DNA of 64,000 nt, taken from contig CAJNDS010000768.1 in the NCBI GenBank assembly GCA_905221605.1, positions 396,359 through 460,358 on the forward strand. Reading direction: 5' to 3'. This DNA comes from Symbiodinium natans (taxonomy: Eukaryota; Sar; Dinophyceae; Suessiales; Symbiodiniaceae). A program made the translations under genes and the position numbers. Positions within the stretch are counted from its first letter, which is position 1. Every line of letters begins with the position of its first letter. The notes under the pieces are model-generated. The model had not been told where the DNA came from. It worked only from the letters and a program-made list of their open reading frames with translations, and did not search any database. Positions 22,606 to 34,854 of this stretch are shown here, in pieces.

Positions 22606-23711
22606 GGTTGGAGGAAAGCTCCGGCAAGGGCTCTAGTGACTCTAGTGTGCACAACGGTCGCACCGTCCAAATTACGCTTGAGGCGGCGAGGCAACGGGTC
22701 GGATCACGTCGCCAAAAACAATCCGCAGCAAACCCACGTACGAGCTGATATTTAGGGGTTTAGGGTTCGGGGTTTAGGGTTCGGGGTTTAGGGGGTTAGG
22801 AGTTTAGGAGGTCAGGGGATTATCGTTTCAGTGAGATGCGTACAGGCTGGTATAGTCACACACTCATGAAAAGAGCAGAAGAGGCAGCCTCATGGGCACC
22901 CCAATACCCAGCACATGGATGCGGCTGCTTGCTGTGCCCGGAGGACAAGCATCGTAGTAGACCCCTAAACCCTAAACCCTAAACCTAAACCTGCCCTAAA
23001 CCCTAAACCCTTTTGCATCCAGGCCTCTGATCCGCTAGCCGGGCAACAGCCAGCCACTAAAGCAGCAAACCCTAAACCCTAAACCCTAAAACCCTAAACC
23101 CTAAACGGCCCCCAGCAGACGGCCGAGCGGCTGCAACTCCAGTGGCGGAAGAAGCTCCAGACGTGCTTGGCCATACCTCGCATGCCCCAAGGACGTCCCA
23201 TCTCTACTTGGAGGTTCATGGGCAGGTTTGTAGTAGGCTTACAAGTCTGGCAATTATACTTATAACTTAACCTAGGGCACTTATAACCCTACTTCTCACT
23301 ACCCATCCTACCCATCAACCTCCAAGCCAAGTAGGCAGTTGGCGTGTGTTTGGGCTCAGTTGGCGCATGAGAAGTTCGTGCTTCTGGAGCCCAAAGATGG
23401 TCAGCGGACGGACGCCTCCAAAACTTACCCTCAGACTCAGATTCGCGTTCAAAAACTAAGAATAAGCTTGAGACCTTGGAGCTCTCCAGCCTGAGGCCGA
23501 AAGTTCGGGGTGGGCTTGGCTTGGGAGTTTAGGGTTTGACCCAGTCATTCTTTGCAAAAAACTGACATCTTGAGTCAAGCGGCTGTCCGATTGACAAGGA
23601 CGCCGTCAAGCAGCCTGCAGAGCTGGAGGCACGCTAGAAAAAAAGGCTGTATATGATTATGTATATATATATATATAGATATATGTATGTATATATATAT
23701 ATGTGTGCACA
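22606..23711. other. Upstream of the 72-residue gene: telomere-type tracts and a family A element
   Basis: TTTAGGG-type tracts at 22755-22800 face CCCTAAA tracts at 22963-23105. Short plus-strand open segments occur at about 22840-22955 and 23110-23460, without recognisable domains. Confidence 0.4.
23205..23333. mobile_element. Family A hairpin element with a partly duplicated right end
   Basis: The left end is TACTTGGAGGTTCATGGGCA. The right end reads CATCAACCTCCAAGCCAAGTA, i.e. the terminal CCAAG is repeated. The inner block ACTTATAACCCTACTT is conserved. Confidence 0.65.
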
Positions 23712-24318
23712 AGGTACCACTGTGCTACACAGAGACATGGCCTAGAACGATTTATGCGTGCATGCAGAAGTTCTGTGGTGGAGTCGCAAAGATGTGGCAA
23801 AACATTGGCTAAGCACGTGCTATTTGCTGACAGTATTCCCGGAAAGTCGTAGCTATACTACTGTGATACTGTATGGGAGGGGGGCCCCAGAGGGGGAGGG
23901 GTTAGTATATGTGTGTGTATTTGTATGTATGTATGTATGTATGTATGTATGTATGTGTGTGTGTATGTGTGTATGTGTGTGTATGTGTGTATGTGTGTAT
24001 GTGTGTATGTGTGTATGTGTGTATGTGTGTATGTGTATACAGTTATAATTTATCAGCTCATACTGTTCTTTTTGAAAAAATAATCATTGACAGTAGTATA
24101 TTGCATTTAATTATTGTATTTACCCTCCCATACAGTATAACAGTAGTGTAACTACTATTTTCCGGTAATACTGTCATAACTACTATTTTCCGGGAATACG
24201 GTCAGCAAATAACAAGTGTTTAGCCAATGTTTTGCCACATCTTTGCGAATACCACAGAACTTCTGCATGCACGCATAAATCGTTCTAGGCCATGTCTCTG
24301 TGTAGCACAGTGGTATCT
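23712..24318. mobile_element. 0.6 kb foldback element with long inverted arms
   Basis: The left arm (23712-about 23905) and right arm (about 24125-24318) are imperfect inverted copies. Together they contain GCCTAGAACGATTTATGCGT, TTCTGTGGT, AAACATTGGCTAA and CAGTATTCCCGGAAA. The interior holds a TATG/TG microsatellite (23905-24038) and an AT-rich stretch. No transposase-like frame is present, so it appears non-autonomous. Confidence 0.7.
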
Positions 24319-25319
24319 GAGCCAGGTAAGTACCCTGTCAAAACCCCAATTCCAACTTTGGCTCACACGTGTGTGCTACGTCAGCTAAATTGCAGCTACG
24401 ATCGGTCTATGCAACTTCTTAAGACACGATGTTTCTAGATTTCTAGATCAAAGGCGGGGAGACGCTACTTCTTTACTCGAGGCTTTGGTTCTGGATGGCT
24501 GGGTTCCTTGGGACTATGGGAGCCAGAGGCTGCAGAGCGAACATTATGGCCCCAAGAGCCCTCCACCGCGTCTTCCTAGCGTCGTTACGGTTCATGGAAG
24601 TGAGGAGTGCTGGTTTTTGGTTGCTAAATTCTGCTGTGCTACAGCATGCGACTTGGGAGAACATGCGCCACGACACCAATCACCAACAAATCCAAGCCTT
24701 CCCCTATCCTTCCCCCAGAATCTCAAAGCCGGCAAAGCTGCTCTTAGGGTGTTTTAACGTTAAAAAACCCTAAAAACGCTAAATGGGTTTTTGACCGTTA
24801 AAAAACCTAAATGTGCCGAGGTGCATTGGTCACCTTCGTTGCTACCCAGGCCCCAGCCTGACGGCGCACTGCTTCGGTCTTTCGGTCTGGAGGGGTGTAG
24901 GGGGCTTCGGAAACTCGAAAACCCTAAACCCAAAAACCTAAACCCTAAACCCTAAAACCCTAAAACCCTAAAATCCCTAAAAGTCCGAACGCAAGTTCGG
25001 CAGACCCGCACATCCTCAGAACGTCCCCACTCCACATAAACAAAGGGATTGTATAAGCAGAGAAGATCGCCTGTCTACAGCCATGCCGTTCATCGTTCGA
25101 AGGAAATGAAATTTGAAGATGCTTCGGAGTGTCCACTGCCAGTATGACCGGCATCAATTCAGATTTTTGCTTCTGAACCTCACCCACCGCACTGAAGTGT
25201 TGCTCCACTTTCGCAGCCCTTTTGTCTGAACCCTAACCCCCGTTCTGCTTGTAAGGAGCCTTCCCTCAAAAGTGCCGTGCTCGAAAAATGGTGGTCTTCA
25301 GCTAAAAACCTCTCAACCT

Positions 25320-25408
25320 GGGTAGTTCTCTAAACTGGGGTCCCTTTTGGGGTCTTTTCTATAAGGATTCCGGGACCCGAACAGGAACCCAAATACAAAG
25401 AACTACCC
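25320..25408. mobile_element. Single hairpin element with GGGTAGTTCT ends
   Basis: It runs from GGGTAGTTCTCTAAACTGGG to AAATACAAAGAACTACCC, with inner inverted blocks around GGTCTTTTCTATAAGG. No second copy was noted. Confidence 0.45.
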
Positions 25409-26077
25409 ACCTTCTGACAACGCGAAATTAAACCCTACTCTCAAGCCTAACCCGAAACCCTCCACCTCCCGGCAGCGGCGTGGCGTAGCGACCAAAAGTG
25501 CTGAGGTCAGGCCTGGCGACCTTGGATGGGCAGCAACCGAAGGAGTCCTCCGCCTTAACGACATTGCAGTGTGGCCATGGCTCAAACTCCGCTTGTCCCG
25601 CGAGGGGGTCCACTCCCCAATCCCCTCCCCCCCGTTGGTTTCGCACCCTGTGCAGAAGCCATGCCGCAATTTCCCCCGATTTAAGAAATGTGAGAGACAG
25701 TCTGACTGCACGTGTCCGTTAATGTAACCGCGTCAAGATCTGCGGTCTCAATCCGGCCAGGGCCTCAAAACAAAATTTTCTTGCTTAACCGATGCTCAGG
25801 CTTCAATAAGGATAGGAACCTCCTGAACTCGCTGGGTTTAGGGTTGAGGGACCCAAAACCCAAAGCCCTGGTGGTTGCGCCTTGCCGCTGTCGCAGAACA
25901 GCGGTGGAAACAGTGCTGCGACAATGAGTTGATGCATATGTAGTGCGTGCACACACACACACTCGTGCCTCTGTGCAGCAGCAGTCAACAAAAAGAAGAC
26001 TTCAAGAATAAGAATGCTGAGTAGAATCACGAATTCGTTAAGGCCTTTGCAAGAATCTGGAGGGCTCTAGCCACCAA

Positions 26078-26166
26078 CTATACTCCCCTTGGAACCTTAA
26101 CAAAAATAATATTTTGAATATCCTCTTGGGTTTTATATAAACAAAAAACAATTCCCAAGGGGGATA
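26078..26166 (+). mobile_element. Family I hairpin element, copy 2
   Basis: Its ends are CTATACTCCCCTTGG and CCAAGGGGGATATAG, and the AT-rich middle is shared with 29822-29916. A short CAA repeat flanks both ends. A plus-strand frame continues across it when it is excised with one CAA copy, but no protein family is recognised. Confidence 0.55.
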
Positions 26167-26945
26167 TAGCAAATTCTGTCCCTGACACGCCGTCATGGTC
26201 CGCCAAGCCGACGCACAGCGCGCTGTCAACATCCTGGGTGCCGCGAGCAGCTGGACACGTCACAAGCATCAGCCATGCAGTGTGGTTGGATCCCTAAACC
26301 CTTTTTAAGCACGGACTGAGGCTGCCGGCAACACCTGAAAAACCCTAAACCCTAAACCCCCAGAGCAGCGTCCACAAGCTGCGATGGGCGAAAGGTGCAA
26401 CAACTCGCCCTGCTGCGACCGAAGATGTAGCCATGAGCCCCGAACGGCCCCCACAACGCATGCGGCTACTTTCACCGAATCTCAGGGTTTAGGGTTCAGG
26501 GCAAGGAATCCTAACACTCAGCTTCATGAAGTGCCGCAACAGTCGACCTGAGACTTCACCCGCCCTCACCCCAATTCATGCAAGTGGAGAGCTGGCACAG
26601 TGCAGATGATCTTTCGGTCAGTGGGGACCTGCATGTCGGAGAGATTGTCAACGGGGCCATCTTGCACAGAACTTCGGACAGTTCAACGATTTCTTGCGAG
26701 CAACTGAGAGTCAAGAAGGTTGCAAGTTTGCAATCAGCAGCCCAAGAGTTCGCAGAGATTCCTTTGTCGAGGTTCAAGTGGGTTCCCGTTTCGAGGTCAA
26801 ATGGCCCGAGGTTTCGGAGCACCTGAAGGGTTTCTTGGGGGGTCTTCCCTCAACCACTCCCCCCTGCATCTGGCGCCGGCCTGCATGAAGCCTACAGTGG
26901 GACGGCCCTTGCCTCAGCCAAGGCCATCTCATACAAAGGGGCGGC

Positions 26946-27027
26946 CTGTTGGTTTAAAGGGGCTTCGAAGGGAACCTAAGCCTTAACAAAAAGGGAATAA
27001 GGGCCTACTCTGGGTCCTAGTTCCTTA
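26946..27027. mobile_element. Family D short element
   Basis: It shows the same order of blocks: GGTTTAAAGGGGCTTCGAAG, an AAAAAGGGAATAAG centre and GGGCCTACTCTGGGTCCTAG. Confidence 0.55.
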
Positions 27028-28013
27028 GGATCACAAGTTATAAGCAGTTTGAAAGGTTTAGGGATGCCTAAAGGCACCTCAATCTATCGCTCGCCACGGA
27101 AAAGACCGCAAGCCCTCAACCCTGCAAACCCAAAAGCCTAAGCCCGCGCCACTCGGCCCCCAGGCCCTGATCGAACCACCTCTATTCCTTTAAAATTATA
27201 CTCTAATAGCCCCCCCCACAACCCTATGCGAATTATTCAGGCCCCTCTCATTTCTAGGCCCCCAGGCCCTGATCGAACCAGAGGCGGCCCAGCACGCCGC
27301 AGCTGTTGACCACCTGTTTGGACACGCGGTGAGGTCTTGGCTTTTCCCTGCAAGCGAACAGACCAGCCAGCTTCACAGTAGCAGCTTTAGATGGGAGATA
27401 AAGGTGCCCCTCCAATAGACCCCTCGACGGTTCCCTCTCCTTACTGATATAGGAGCCCCCTCCCCCAAAAACGGGTGTTTTTTGGAAACCCACCCGCTAT
27501 GGCTCTAGGGCTTGTAGCGTTGACGATGGTTTGGCACAGTTCTGGGGTTTAGGGTTTGGGGATGGCAAAGGTTTGGGGTTAGGATGCTCCCCCTTTTACT
27601 GCCAGTCCTTAATCGGGATTCTGATTCTAACAAGGGGTACCTCCCATCTTCAGGGTGCTTGCGGTCTCAACTTCATGGCCCCCTCCTCCAGCTCGCGACG
27701 GCTTTGGCAGCCTGGGGTCGATGGCGGCCGCTCGAAAGCGCTTAGGCAAAGGGAATTCCGGGCCCCTAAACCCAAAACCCAAAACCCTAAACGCTAAACC
27801 CTAAACCCACCTGCTTGGAGGTCAAATTTTGCGCTTGCCTTTTTTGCTTTCGGGGCCTTTGGGGAGATGTACTAGGCCCTAGATCCTAAACACTAAATGG
27901 AAGGATCGGTTTCTGAGTAGCAGCATCAGGTGTGCTGCAACCTCGGACTTGGCCAAAACCCTAAACCCTAACCTGCCTTCGCTTGACTTACTGTTGGTTA
28001 GTAGGGACTGAGG

Positions 28014-28076
28014 GAATGAGGTACCCTGTATAATCCCTTAAAAGGGTATATATGTAGGGTACCTCATTCCTCAGAA
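28014..28076. mobile_element. Family H hairpin element
   Basis: It is a near-perfect palindrome: TGAGGGAATGAGGTACCCTG on the left and GTAGGGTACCTCATTCCTCA on the right, with a TATAATCCCTTAAAAGGGTATATA centre. Confidence 0.6.
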
Positions 28077-28371
28077 GGTGGTACTGCGTAGCTCAGAACC
28101 CTGAACACAGGGAACTCCCAAGTCAGGCCATCGTATCGTGTTTATGTTCAGTGTATTGGGTTCCAACGGGATTCAGCATATCAGGGCCCGGAACAATTTC
28201 CAGCCCATGGCGAGGCACTGATGGTCTGCTGCGTGGGAGAAGTCATGGGCGAAGCGTCTTCCTCGTGGGTTGAAATCTGGACACTCTGATTTCAGGGCTA
28301 CCACCCTATACCCCAAAGCAAAACCCGACAGAAACGCCGATTTTTTCCCCCCTAAACATCTGTATGCGTGT

Positions 28372-28417
28372 ATGCGCGCGCGCGCGCGCGCGCGCGGGTG
28401 TGTGTGTGTGTGTGTGG
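28372..28417. repeat. (GC)n(TG)n microsatellite
   Basis: CGCGCG run of about 22 bp followed by TGTGTG, a Z-DNA-prone alternating purine-pyrimidine tract. Confidence 0.9.
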
Positions 28418-28579
28418 CAGTATGGGGCCCAACCTGCGCGAGATGACTCTCAGAATTGGCAAAACTCTCTGAAACTCACTCACTGATACGCAGCTCCGAA
28501 TCGGGCTAAAACTCTTCTGGTCCTATTGCCAAATATGATCCTGTCACGCCTGCTAGGGGAAAATGCCTGCTTCCCAACA

Positions 28580-28681
28580 GCGGAAGTTCATGGGCAGTTA
28601 TAAGTAGGGTTAGAAGTAAGGTTCTAAGTATGGTTGCCGTACTTATCACCCTACTTACTACTACCCATATACCAGCAAGTA
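28580..28681. mobile_element. Family A hairpin element, diverged ends
   Basis: It contains GTTCATGGGCAGTTATAAGT, followed by AGGTTCTAAGTATGG and the inverted CCCTACTTACTACTACCCAT. The outer TACTTGGAG motif is eroded on both sides. Confidence 0.55.
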
Positions 28682-29274
28682 GCTCTCTAGGTCTACGGTT
28701 TCTCAGGGCACTAAAACGGGGACAACCTGCATCATAGAACCTTTTCGGGTTGAGGGCCCACGCTTGGAATGCAATCCATCTCGCCATGCCACTACCTAGA
28801 CCCTAAACCCTAATCCGCCAAGGGAAAGAGGCGCATCGTAAGAACCCAAAACCTACGAATTGGTAAGTTGTAACTATGGAGCCCGTTATCAGATTCTTAG
28901 GTGGAGAACCAAGGTAGGCTGTACCGATCTTTCTTGCATCTGAAGACCCAAACCCCGTACCCTCGTGTCTGAAGTTTTTGCACCGGATTCGATGCCACGA
29001 ACTGCCTTGCCCAGACTCAAAATACGTCTTGCACGCTGTGTCATAAAATATGTAGACAGAGATTGTACTGAATCTTGTGTTTGTCTATTGTGCATATTCG
29101 ACATGTAGAATGTGTACATATATAGATATATGCATATACAGATATATACACACGACATGTTATCCACTCCATTCCGCTCCTCTTCCTCCGCTTGCGCCGC
29201 CGCATCGCGTGCCATCGATGAGCGCGATGAACGGTCCTTCCATGATACAATATAGTATAATATAGTCTCGTATC

Positions 29275-29305
<31 letters not shown>

Positions 29306-29712
29306 TGTATAATATGTGTGTGTATGATTACATCAATCTTTTCTCGCGGTCTTCTCAGAATGTCACTAGCTGAGTTCTGCGGGCGTATCCGTTTTGTTCA
29401 GAACGACCTCAGGAGGTTTACACTTGCCGGTAAGGTCGCAGTTCTTCAGACCAGAGTTTAGGGTTTAGTGGTAAAGGTTTAGGGTTGAGGGATTCGACTC
29501 TCACGCTCGCTCAAGGCAGGCAAGGTTGATGGGTTTAGGGTTCAGGTTAAGTCTGCGATGGCGAAGCAAATTTTGCAGCTGCCGACCAGCTGTCTAAAAT
29601 TTCGAGAGAAGAGAGCAGACGGAACTACCACAGCGAACCTGACCCGAAACCCTAAACCCTAAACCCGAACCCCCGAACACCCTAAACCCCTGAACACCAA
29701 CACCCTCAGCAG

Positions 29713-30081
29713 TCCCGGATGAGGGCAGCATCTGAGGCAGACTTCCTCAGAAGGTTGTCCAGCCAGCACATAAGGAATGTCTATCATGATCCCCCGTTCC
29801 TACATAGGTGTGCTGATCTGCCTATCCCCTTAGAAGCTTAATAAGAATAATATTTTTAATATCCTCTCTGGTTTTATATGAACAAAGTAAAAATAATTCC
29901 CAAAGGGGGCATATAGCTGCCTGTCAGGTTCTTACACCCAGTCCAAGCAGCCAGCCCACGGCAAAGACTGAGATGTCGGACTGCTCCTTTCGGAATTTCG
30001 CACTGCGTGCATCTGTGCGCGGAAGAGCCAGTTTCCAAGTTTGAGGCATATCTTTTTTTGCAAGCTGCCATTGGGCAGTGA
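29713..30081 (+). CDS. Candidate open frame continuing across a hairpin element
   Basis: After an AG at 29711-29712 the frame is open through GAT at 29817. It continues from 29917 to a TGA at 30079-30081 if the 95-bp family I element and one CTGC repeat are removed, giving 89 codons. The element itself contains in-frame stops. The predicted C-terminus is AEEPVSKFEAYLFLQAAIGQ. No domain is recognised. The opposite strand across the same site is also open, so the strand is not proven. Confidence 0.3.
29822..29916 (+). mobile_element. Family I hairpin element, copy 1
   Basis: Its ends are CTATCCCCTTAG and GGGGGCATATAG, with an AT-rich middle. CTGC flanks it on both sides (29818-29821 and 29917-29920). 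It is nearly collinear with the element at 26078-26166, sharing the block AATATCCTCT-GGTTTTATAT. Confidence 0.6.
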
Positions 30082-32708
30082 GAACCCTAACCTATGCCCA
30101 ATGGGTCCGATGGACGGTCTGATCCTTATCTGCCTTCCCCCAAGCTCAAGGGTTTAGGGTTTAGGGTCAAAATCTGCAACGCATGAGTTGGGCCCTCATC
30201 CGGGCCTTCAATGAGTCAGAGTGAGAAGGTTGGTGTTGAGAAGTGCAGGTGCTTTCTACAGCATTTCAACTCAACCCCCACCCCCCTCCCCCCTGAGATG
30301 TCGGATTGCATCGCTCTGTGGAATGCTCTTTGAACCCAGAGACTCCCCCTGCTTTTTGGGCTGCTTTATCCCAGGAACCTCTGGACAGAAGGGGACCTGA
30401 AGTGTCAACACACAAGCAAGCAAGCGCAACAAGTGCCGCTGAGACTCTGGTGCTGTCTCCACTTTGCGTGCCTGTCCGTCTGCAGAATCGGAATTCTAGA
30501 TGCACTGAGCAGGGTCCAGCTGACAGTGGCCGAAGCACAACAAGCAGCAACTAGGGCGCGACAATTTCTTCTTTGCTCACCGACAGTGAAGGAATGAACC
30601 TACAGGAATGCTACCTACCTGCAGTAATGACCTTAATTCGTGTTCAGTATGACAAGAGATTTAAGCCAGGAGTTTGTCTGGTGCTCATTGAGCACATTCT
30701 CCTCTCAAACATGAAGAAAAGCAATGGCTTTGCGCATATGTGCCAGTTTCTGCAAGAAGTCTTCAGCTACCCTTTCCATAGTGCCACGAGTCATGCCACA
30801 ACCCACCTCGTGTACTGTGCACACCGACCCGGCTCACAGAACTCACTTTGATAAGTGTGCGTGATGCAAACTGTTCACGGATGCCTGTAACTTGAAGTAC
30901 TGAGCACTTTGTGCATCAAAGAGGCATCGAAGGTATCCAAAGTCAGGGCAATCTGTCGAGCAGACGTCTGAGCCAGACCGGCGACCTGACCAAGCAGCAT
31001 GGCCGCAGAGCATAATCCCCTCGCCATACGTTATTCTGCGGGACGACATTCTCTTCAGGACAAAGCAGCGAAAATGGCAATCCTAAGAACAACTGCTAGC
31101 CGAGATTTCAAACGCTGTTACACTTTATGGTTGAGCCGCAATCCAAGAACGTCGTAGAGAACGCATCTAAGGCCTTAACTGCCTTGTAAGGGAGTGCGTA
31201 AGGTCAAGCTATCGCGGCATCGCGGGCACGACACCTTGTTCTTTTGTCTGATGGACATAGTTTGGCGTCGTGCATCTAGGGGTCGCGATGTAGAGCTGCC
31301 AGTGAGATCACGCCTATCACACTATCTCTCGCACGCCTACTTGGAGCTCAGAAATCCACAGAATTCTTCTGCTCAGCCGGCCATTCCTTCGCACCCTCAA
31401 TCCACAGACATGGAATCGACCATGATTAACCATAAACTTGTAGTCACCTGACGGAGCTTGTGCCGGCCTTCCAGCCGAGAGGAACGGAAAGGCGAGCCAA
31501 GTTCTGGGCGACAGCAGACGTATTTTCGACTCTCGATTTCAGGGTTCAATACAAAGCCTTGGGGCAGGAGAAAGGTTCGGGTCAAAACCGGTCTTCGTAG
31601 GTGGCATGGGCTGTAGGAAATAAGGAGTCCCTCAAACGGCTGCAACCCCAGGAACTTGCTCCGTGCTTCAGGTGAGACAAGCGGTCCGCGGAATGCTTCT
31701 GGCTGATTCTGGAAGGACTCTTGCGAGGTTCAGGACCTGAATTGCTGATGCCACGGCATTACGGTGGTCCGCAGCCTGCAAGCTATGTATGCACCAAGAA
31801 ATAGAACCCTGAACATATGAATTCATCTTCTGGACTTCTGCACCCAAGCAGCAACAGCACGAAACCAACATAAGAAAGAAACCCAATGGAGGTTTGAGGA
31901 AGAGCTGCGGCCGCTGCAGGCATCTCCAGCTGCAGAACCCAGCGTGAGGAAGCCCTTGCTGCGCCACCGCCTTAGGCCAAGACCCTGGGTGCAGTGAGGT
32001 TTAGAGGTTGGGGTCTCGGGGTTCCTTGCAGACTTCCCAGACCCCAGACTGCCAAGATCTCTGCTCAAAATGAGTAGCAAAAGTCTTGATTTTCCATTTA
32101 CAAAAACAATAGGAGTATACTGAAGATCTGGACTCTGGGCTGTGGTAGGCTTTAGGGGTCCGGGACTTTGGGAGCTGAGGGCTGGATGCGCAAGTGTGTG
32201 TTCTGGTGGCGCAGCCCCCTGACTCACGGAGGCTTATTCGAAAAAAACGGGTTCTTCCTTGACTTTCTGAAGGAGGTCTGCACTTTAACATCTAGAGGGT
32301 TGAAGGTTACCTCCTCAGCACGCAAGACTCTGTGTTCTGAAGCCCAAGACCGAAAGAACTCGAACTAAATGCCCTAAACCATGAAGGCCCAACATACCAA
32401 GCCCTAACTTGGGGTTTAGGGTTTAGGGTTTAGGGTTTCGGGTTTCGGGTCCCCAAACATTAAGCACGCACTGCAACTCCTGGCAACCCGAGCCACGTCC
32501 GCCGACTTGTTCCGGCTCTGCCGACACCAGACCTCGAAATCGCTCAGGGTTTACATTGATATGAGACGAGCTCCGCACGCAACGGACAATCCGAACCTAA
32601 TTTTGATCCTAAGCTCTAAGCCCTCAACCCCACAAGATCCACCATGGACCCTGGGAGGTCTTCAAATGGGCTTTGCTGTAAGCCTAAAACTTTAAATCAA
32701 GGCTTGCT

Positions 32709-32815
32709 TGGAAGCTCTCTTGACTTAGTAAGTCTACTTTGTATCCCCTAGAAACCTCAATACAATCCCCACAGCCCACCCAACTAACCCTGCTTACTAA
32801 GTCAAAAGGGCTTCC
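32709..32815. mobile_element. Single hairpin element with GGAAGC/TTGACTTAGTAAG ends
   Basis: The left arm GGAAGCTCTCTTGACTTAGT and right arm CTTACTAAGTCAAAAGGGCTTCC are inverted copies. The interior is not palindromic, unlike most other families here. Confidence 0.5.
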
Positions 32816-33095
32816 GGTACTGCAGGTTCTTTTGATAACCTAAAAACCTGAACCCTTAACGGGACAACGATTATTTCCGTGGTCCGGGTTTGTTTAGGCG
32901 ACAGGTTATTTGGGGGGGGTTATCTTAATTTCGGAGCCTTTCGTGAAACCGTAAAAGGAAGCATACTTTGCCGTCAGCCCAGCATGTCTAGGCTATGGCA
33001 ATCCTACTCTCCCAAAAGCCCAAATCACCCCTAAACACACTTGTGCCATCATCTTGAAAACTTTCGACTTTTGACCTTTTATTCTCCGATTCCAA

Positions 33096-33177
33096 GAAGG
33101 TTCACTTGCATAGAGACTTCGTGGAACCCTAACCGAACCCCGAAGGTTCACTTGCGTAGAAACTTCGTGGAACCCTA
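33096..33177 (+). repeat. Tandem duplication of about 45 bp
   Basis: GAAGGTTCACTTGC followed by TAGAGACTTCGTGGAACCCT occurs twice, with two substitutions. Confidence 0.75.
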
Positions 33178-34016
33178 CACCCTAAACCCTCCACACCCTG
33201 AGCCCTACTAAGCCCTACCCAGTACCCACTGTGTTTGCCGTGTCGCTCCAAGGTACTGCCTCCTCACGTGGGACGCTGCAGCCCACGGAAGCCTTGAGAC
33301 AAGAGTGCTTCCACCGTTTGAGGTTTGGGGCTGAGTTTTTATCTTTTTTGCTGAGGGCTTTAGTGGTTTATAGGCTTTTGACTGGCATACGACTGATGCT
33401 TCTCAAACATACAATCGCAGATCTGAGTTGGGGTGTCGCAATCCTCCATGCAGCGGTCTACCAAGAACCAAAGAGTCTTAGCTGAAAAGGCGGCGGCAAG
33501 TAGAATGACTTGCTGACTGCTGGCTACCGATCGGCGACCACAACAGCGATTGAACGGCGAGAAGCTCCACAGGACATGCACCCAGGAAATAGCTTCTTCG
33601 ACCCATATACTTGCACATCCAAGCATGTGTCGACCTGCAGCCCTGAGGGTATCTTTAGTTACTTTAGTTGCAGCTGTCCTTTAGCAGGGAGTGGCCATTA
33701 AGCAAGGCAGCCCCATCTTCGGAGAGAAGCAAGAACTGGTTGAGCATGGACTCTTTCCTCAGCACCATACACAGAGATGTGATCTGTCGTTTCATGGGGC
33801 CGGGCAGCAACAAACATCTGCTGTTGACAGAGGAAAACAGCGATCGAAGCTTGTCCAAGGCTGCCCAACTCTGTGTCACTGTGGCTACGAGTACTAAGTG
33901 GATGATGACATTCCACCTTTTGCAGCGTGCTTGCAGAACTCTTAGTCGTGACGCGCCTTCCTTGAACATTTTGTTTGTTTTTTTTTGGGTTTAGGGTTTG
34001 GGGCAAGATTGCAAGG

Positions 34017-34358
34017 TACACCAATATCTCCTTGCTGACGATGCTGGGCCCCGGGCAGCTCCCTCAGGCCCTGCAAAAGATGAGCCAAGGGGGCCGTGCC
34101 TCCAAAGATGATACGGAGCAGTTGAAGCTTGAATTATAGGGCCCTTAAGGGAGGGGGCTTGAATTGGGGGAGCTACCCAGGGAACCTTGGGATACATACC
34201 CCCCCTTGAGCCGACCTTCCTTAGGGACCCTTTGCTTGAAGTGCGGGTTGAGGATATCACTGCTTCTGATCGTGAAAGTCTTCTCAGTTCAGAATTGTCT
34301 TTCTCTACGGCAACTTGTAACATGAGGAGCGAAGAGATGTGCGGGGTCAATACTTAAG
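34017..34358 (+). CDS. Candidate open frame interrupted by a 100-bp hairpin insertion
   Basis: If the element at 34134-34233 and one copy of its 7-bp flanking repeat are removed, the plus strand reads through about 78 codons to TAA at 34358. It is rich in Lys, Glu and Ser (DDTEQLKLEVRVEDITASDR spans the join). The minus strand is also open across the same join, so the strand and reality of the gene are unsettled. Confidence 0.25.
34134..34233. mobile_element. 100-bp hairpin insertion with a 7-bp target duplication
   Basis: The element carries inner inverted blocks around CCCTTAAGG and CCTTAGGGACC. It is flanked by GCTTGAA at 34127-34133 and 34234-34240. No second copy of this element was spotted in the window. 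Confidence 0.5.
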
Positions 34359-34854
34359 TTGATTGTAGAAAGAAGGCTTCAAATCACAAGCCTGCATGGG
34401 GCATTCTCTACATTAGATGCCCTTTCGTAAGCGCCCTAAATAGAAATTGAAAGTACTACAGTCGGAGCGCAAAAAGGGACCCTAATCATAATCTAAGGAA
34501 CCTTCCACATACGGTCTGCCAGAACAGAGAAACCCTGAAGTCGCTGTTCATTGCGCGCTGGTCAACTAGATGTGCCGAAAGACTAGCTTAAGAGATTGTT
34601 AAGTGAGACTTGCGTTCCGCGGCTTTCGACTCCATACTGACTCGCCGATACCTCACGCGTTGCAGGTTACAATTCAGCGTCCCATGTATGCTTCTGGGTC
34701 GGCAGTTGAGCCCGGCTTTGGTTGCGACACCTTGGACATGAACCCAATACCCTCAGGAAACTTTCGCGGATCAATCGCTAGCTTCCCCGCCTGGTCTGGC
34801 CAACTCCGACTCCTCCACAGTTGTCTCCGCTGGATCCTCCCGAGGCGACATTTT

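Larger units (their letters stand above)
24319..28579. other. No gene supported
   Basis: It contains telomere-type tracts (24908-24965, 27775-27807), hairpin elements and the GC/TG microsatellite. The short open frames at 25430-25640 and 26530-26830 are open on both strands. Confidence 0.4.
30082..34016. other. No gene supported; few repeats
   Basis: 30540-32350 and 33230-34000 are unusually free of telomere heptamers and hairpins. Several 60-110-codon frames lie on both strands (for example plus 30573-30851 and 33668-33994, minus 33664-33969). No domain is recognised, so these are candidate but unproven genic stretches. Confidence 0.35.
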
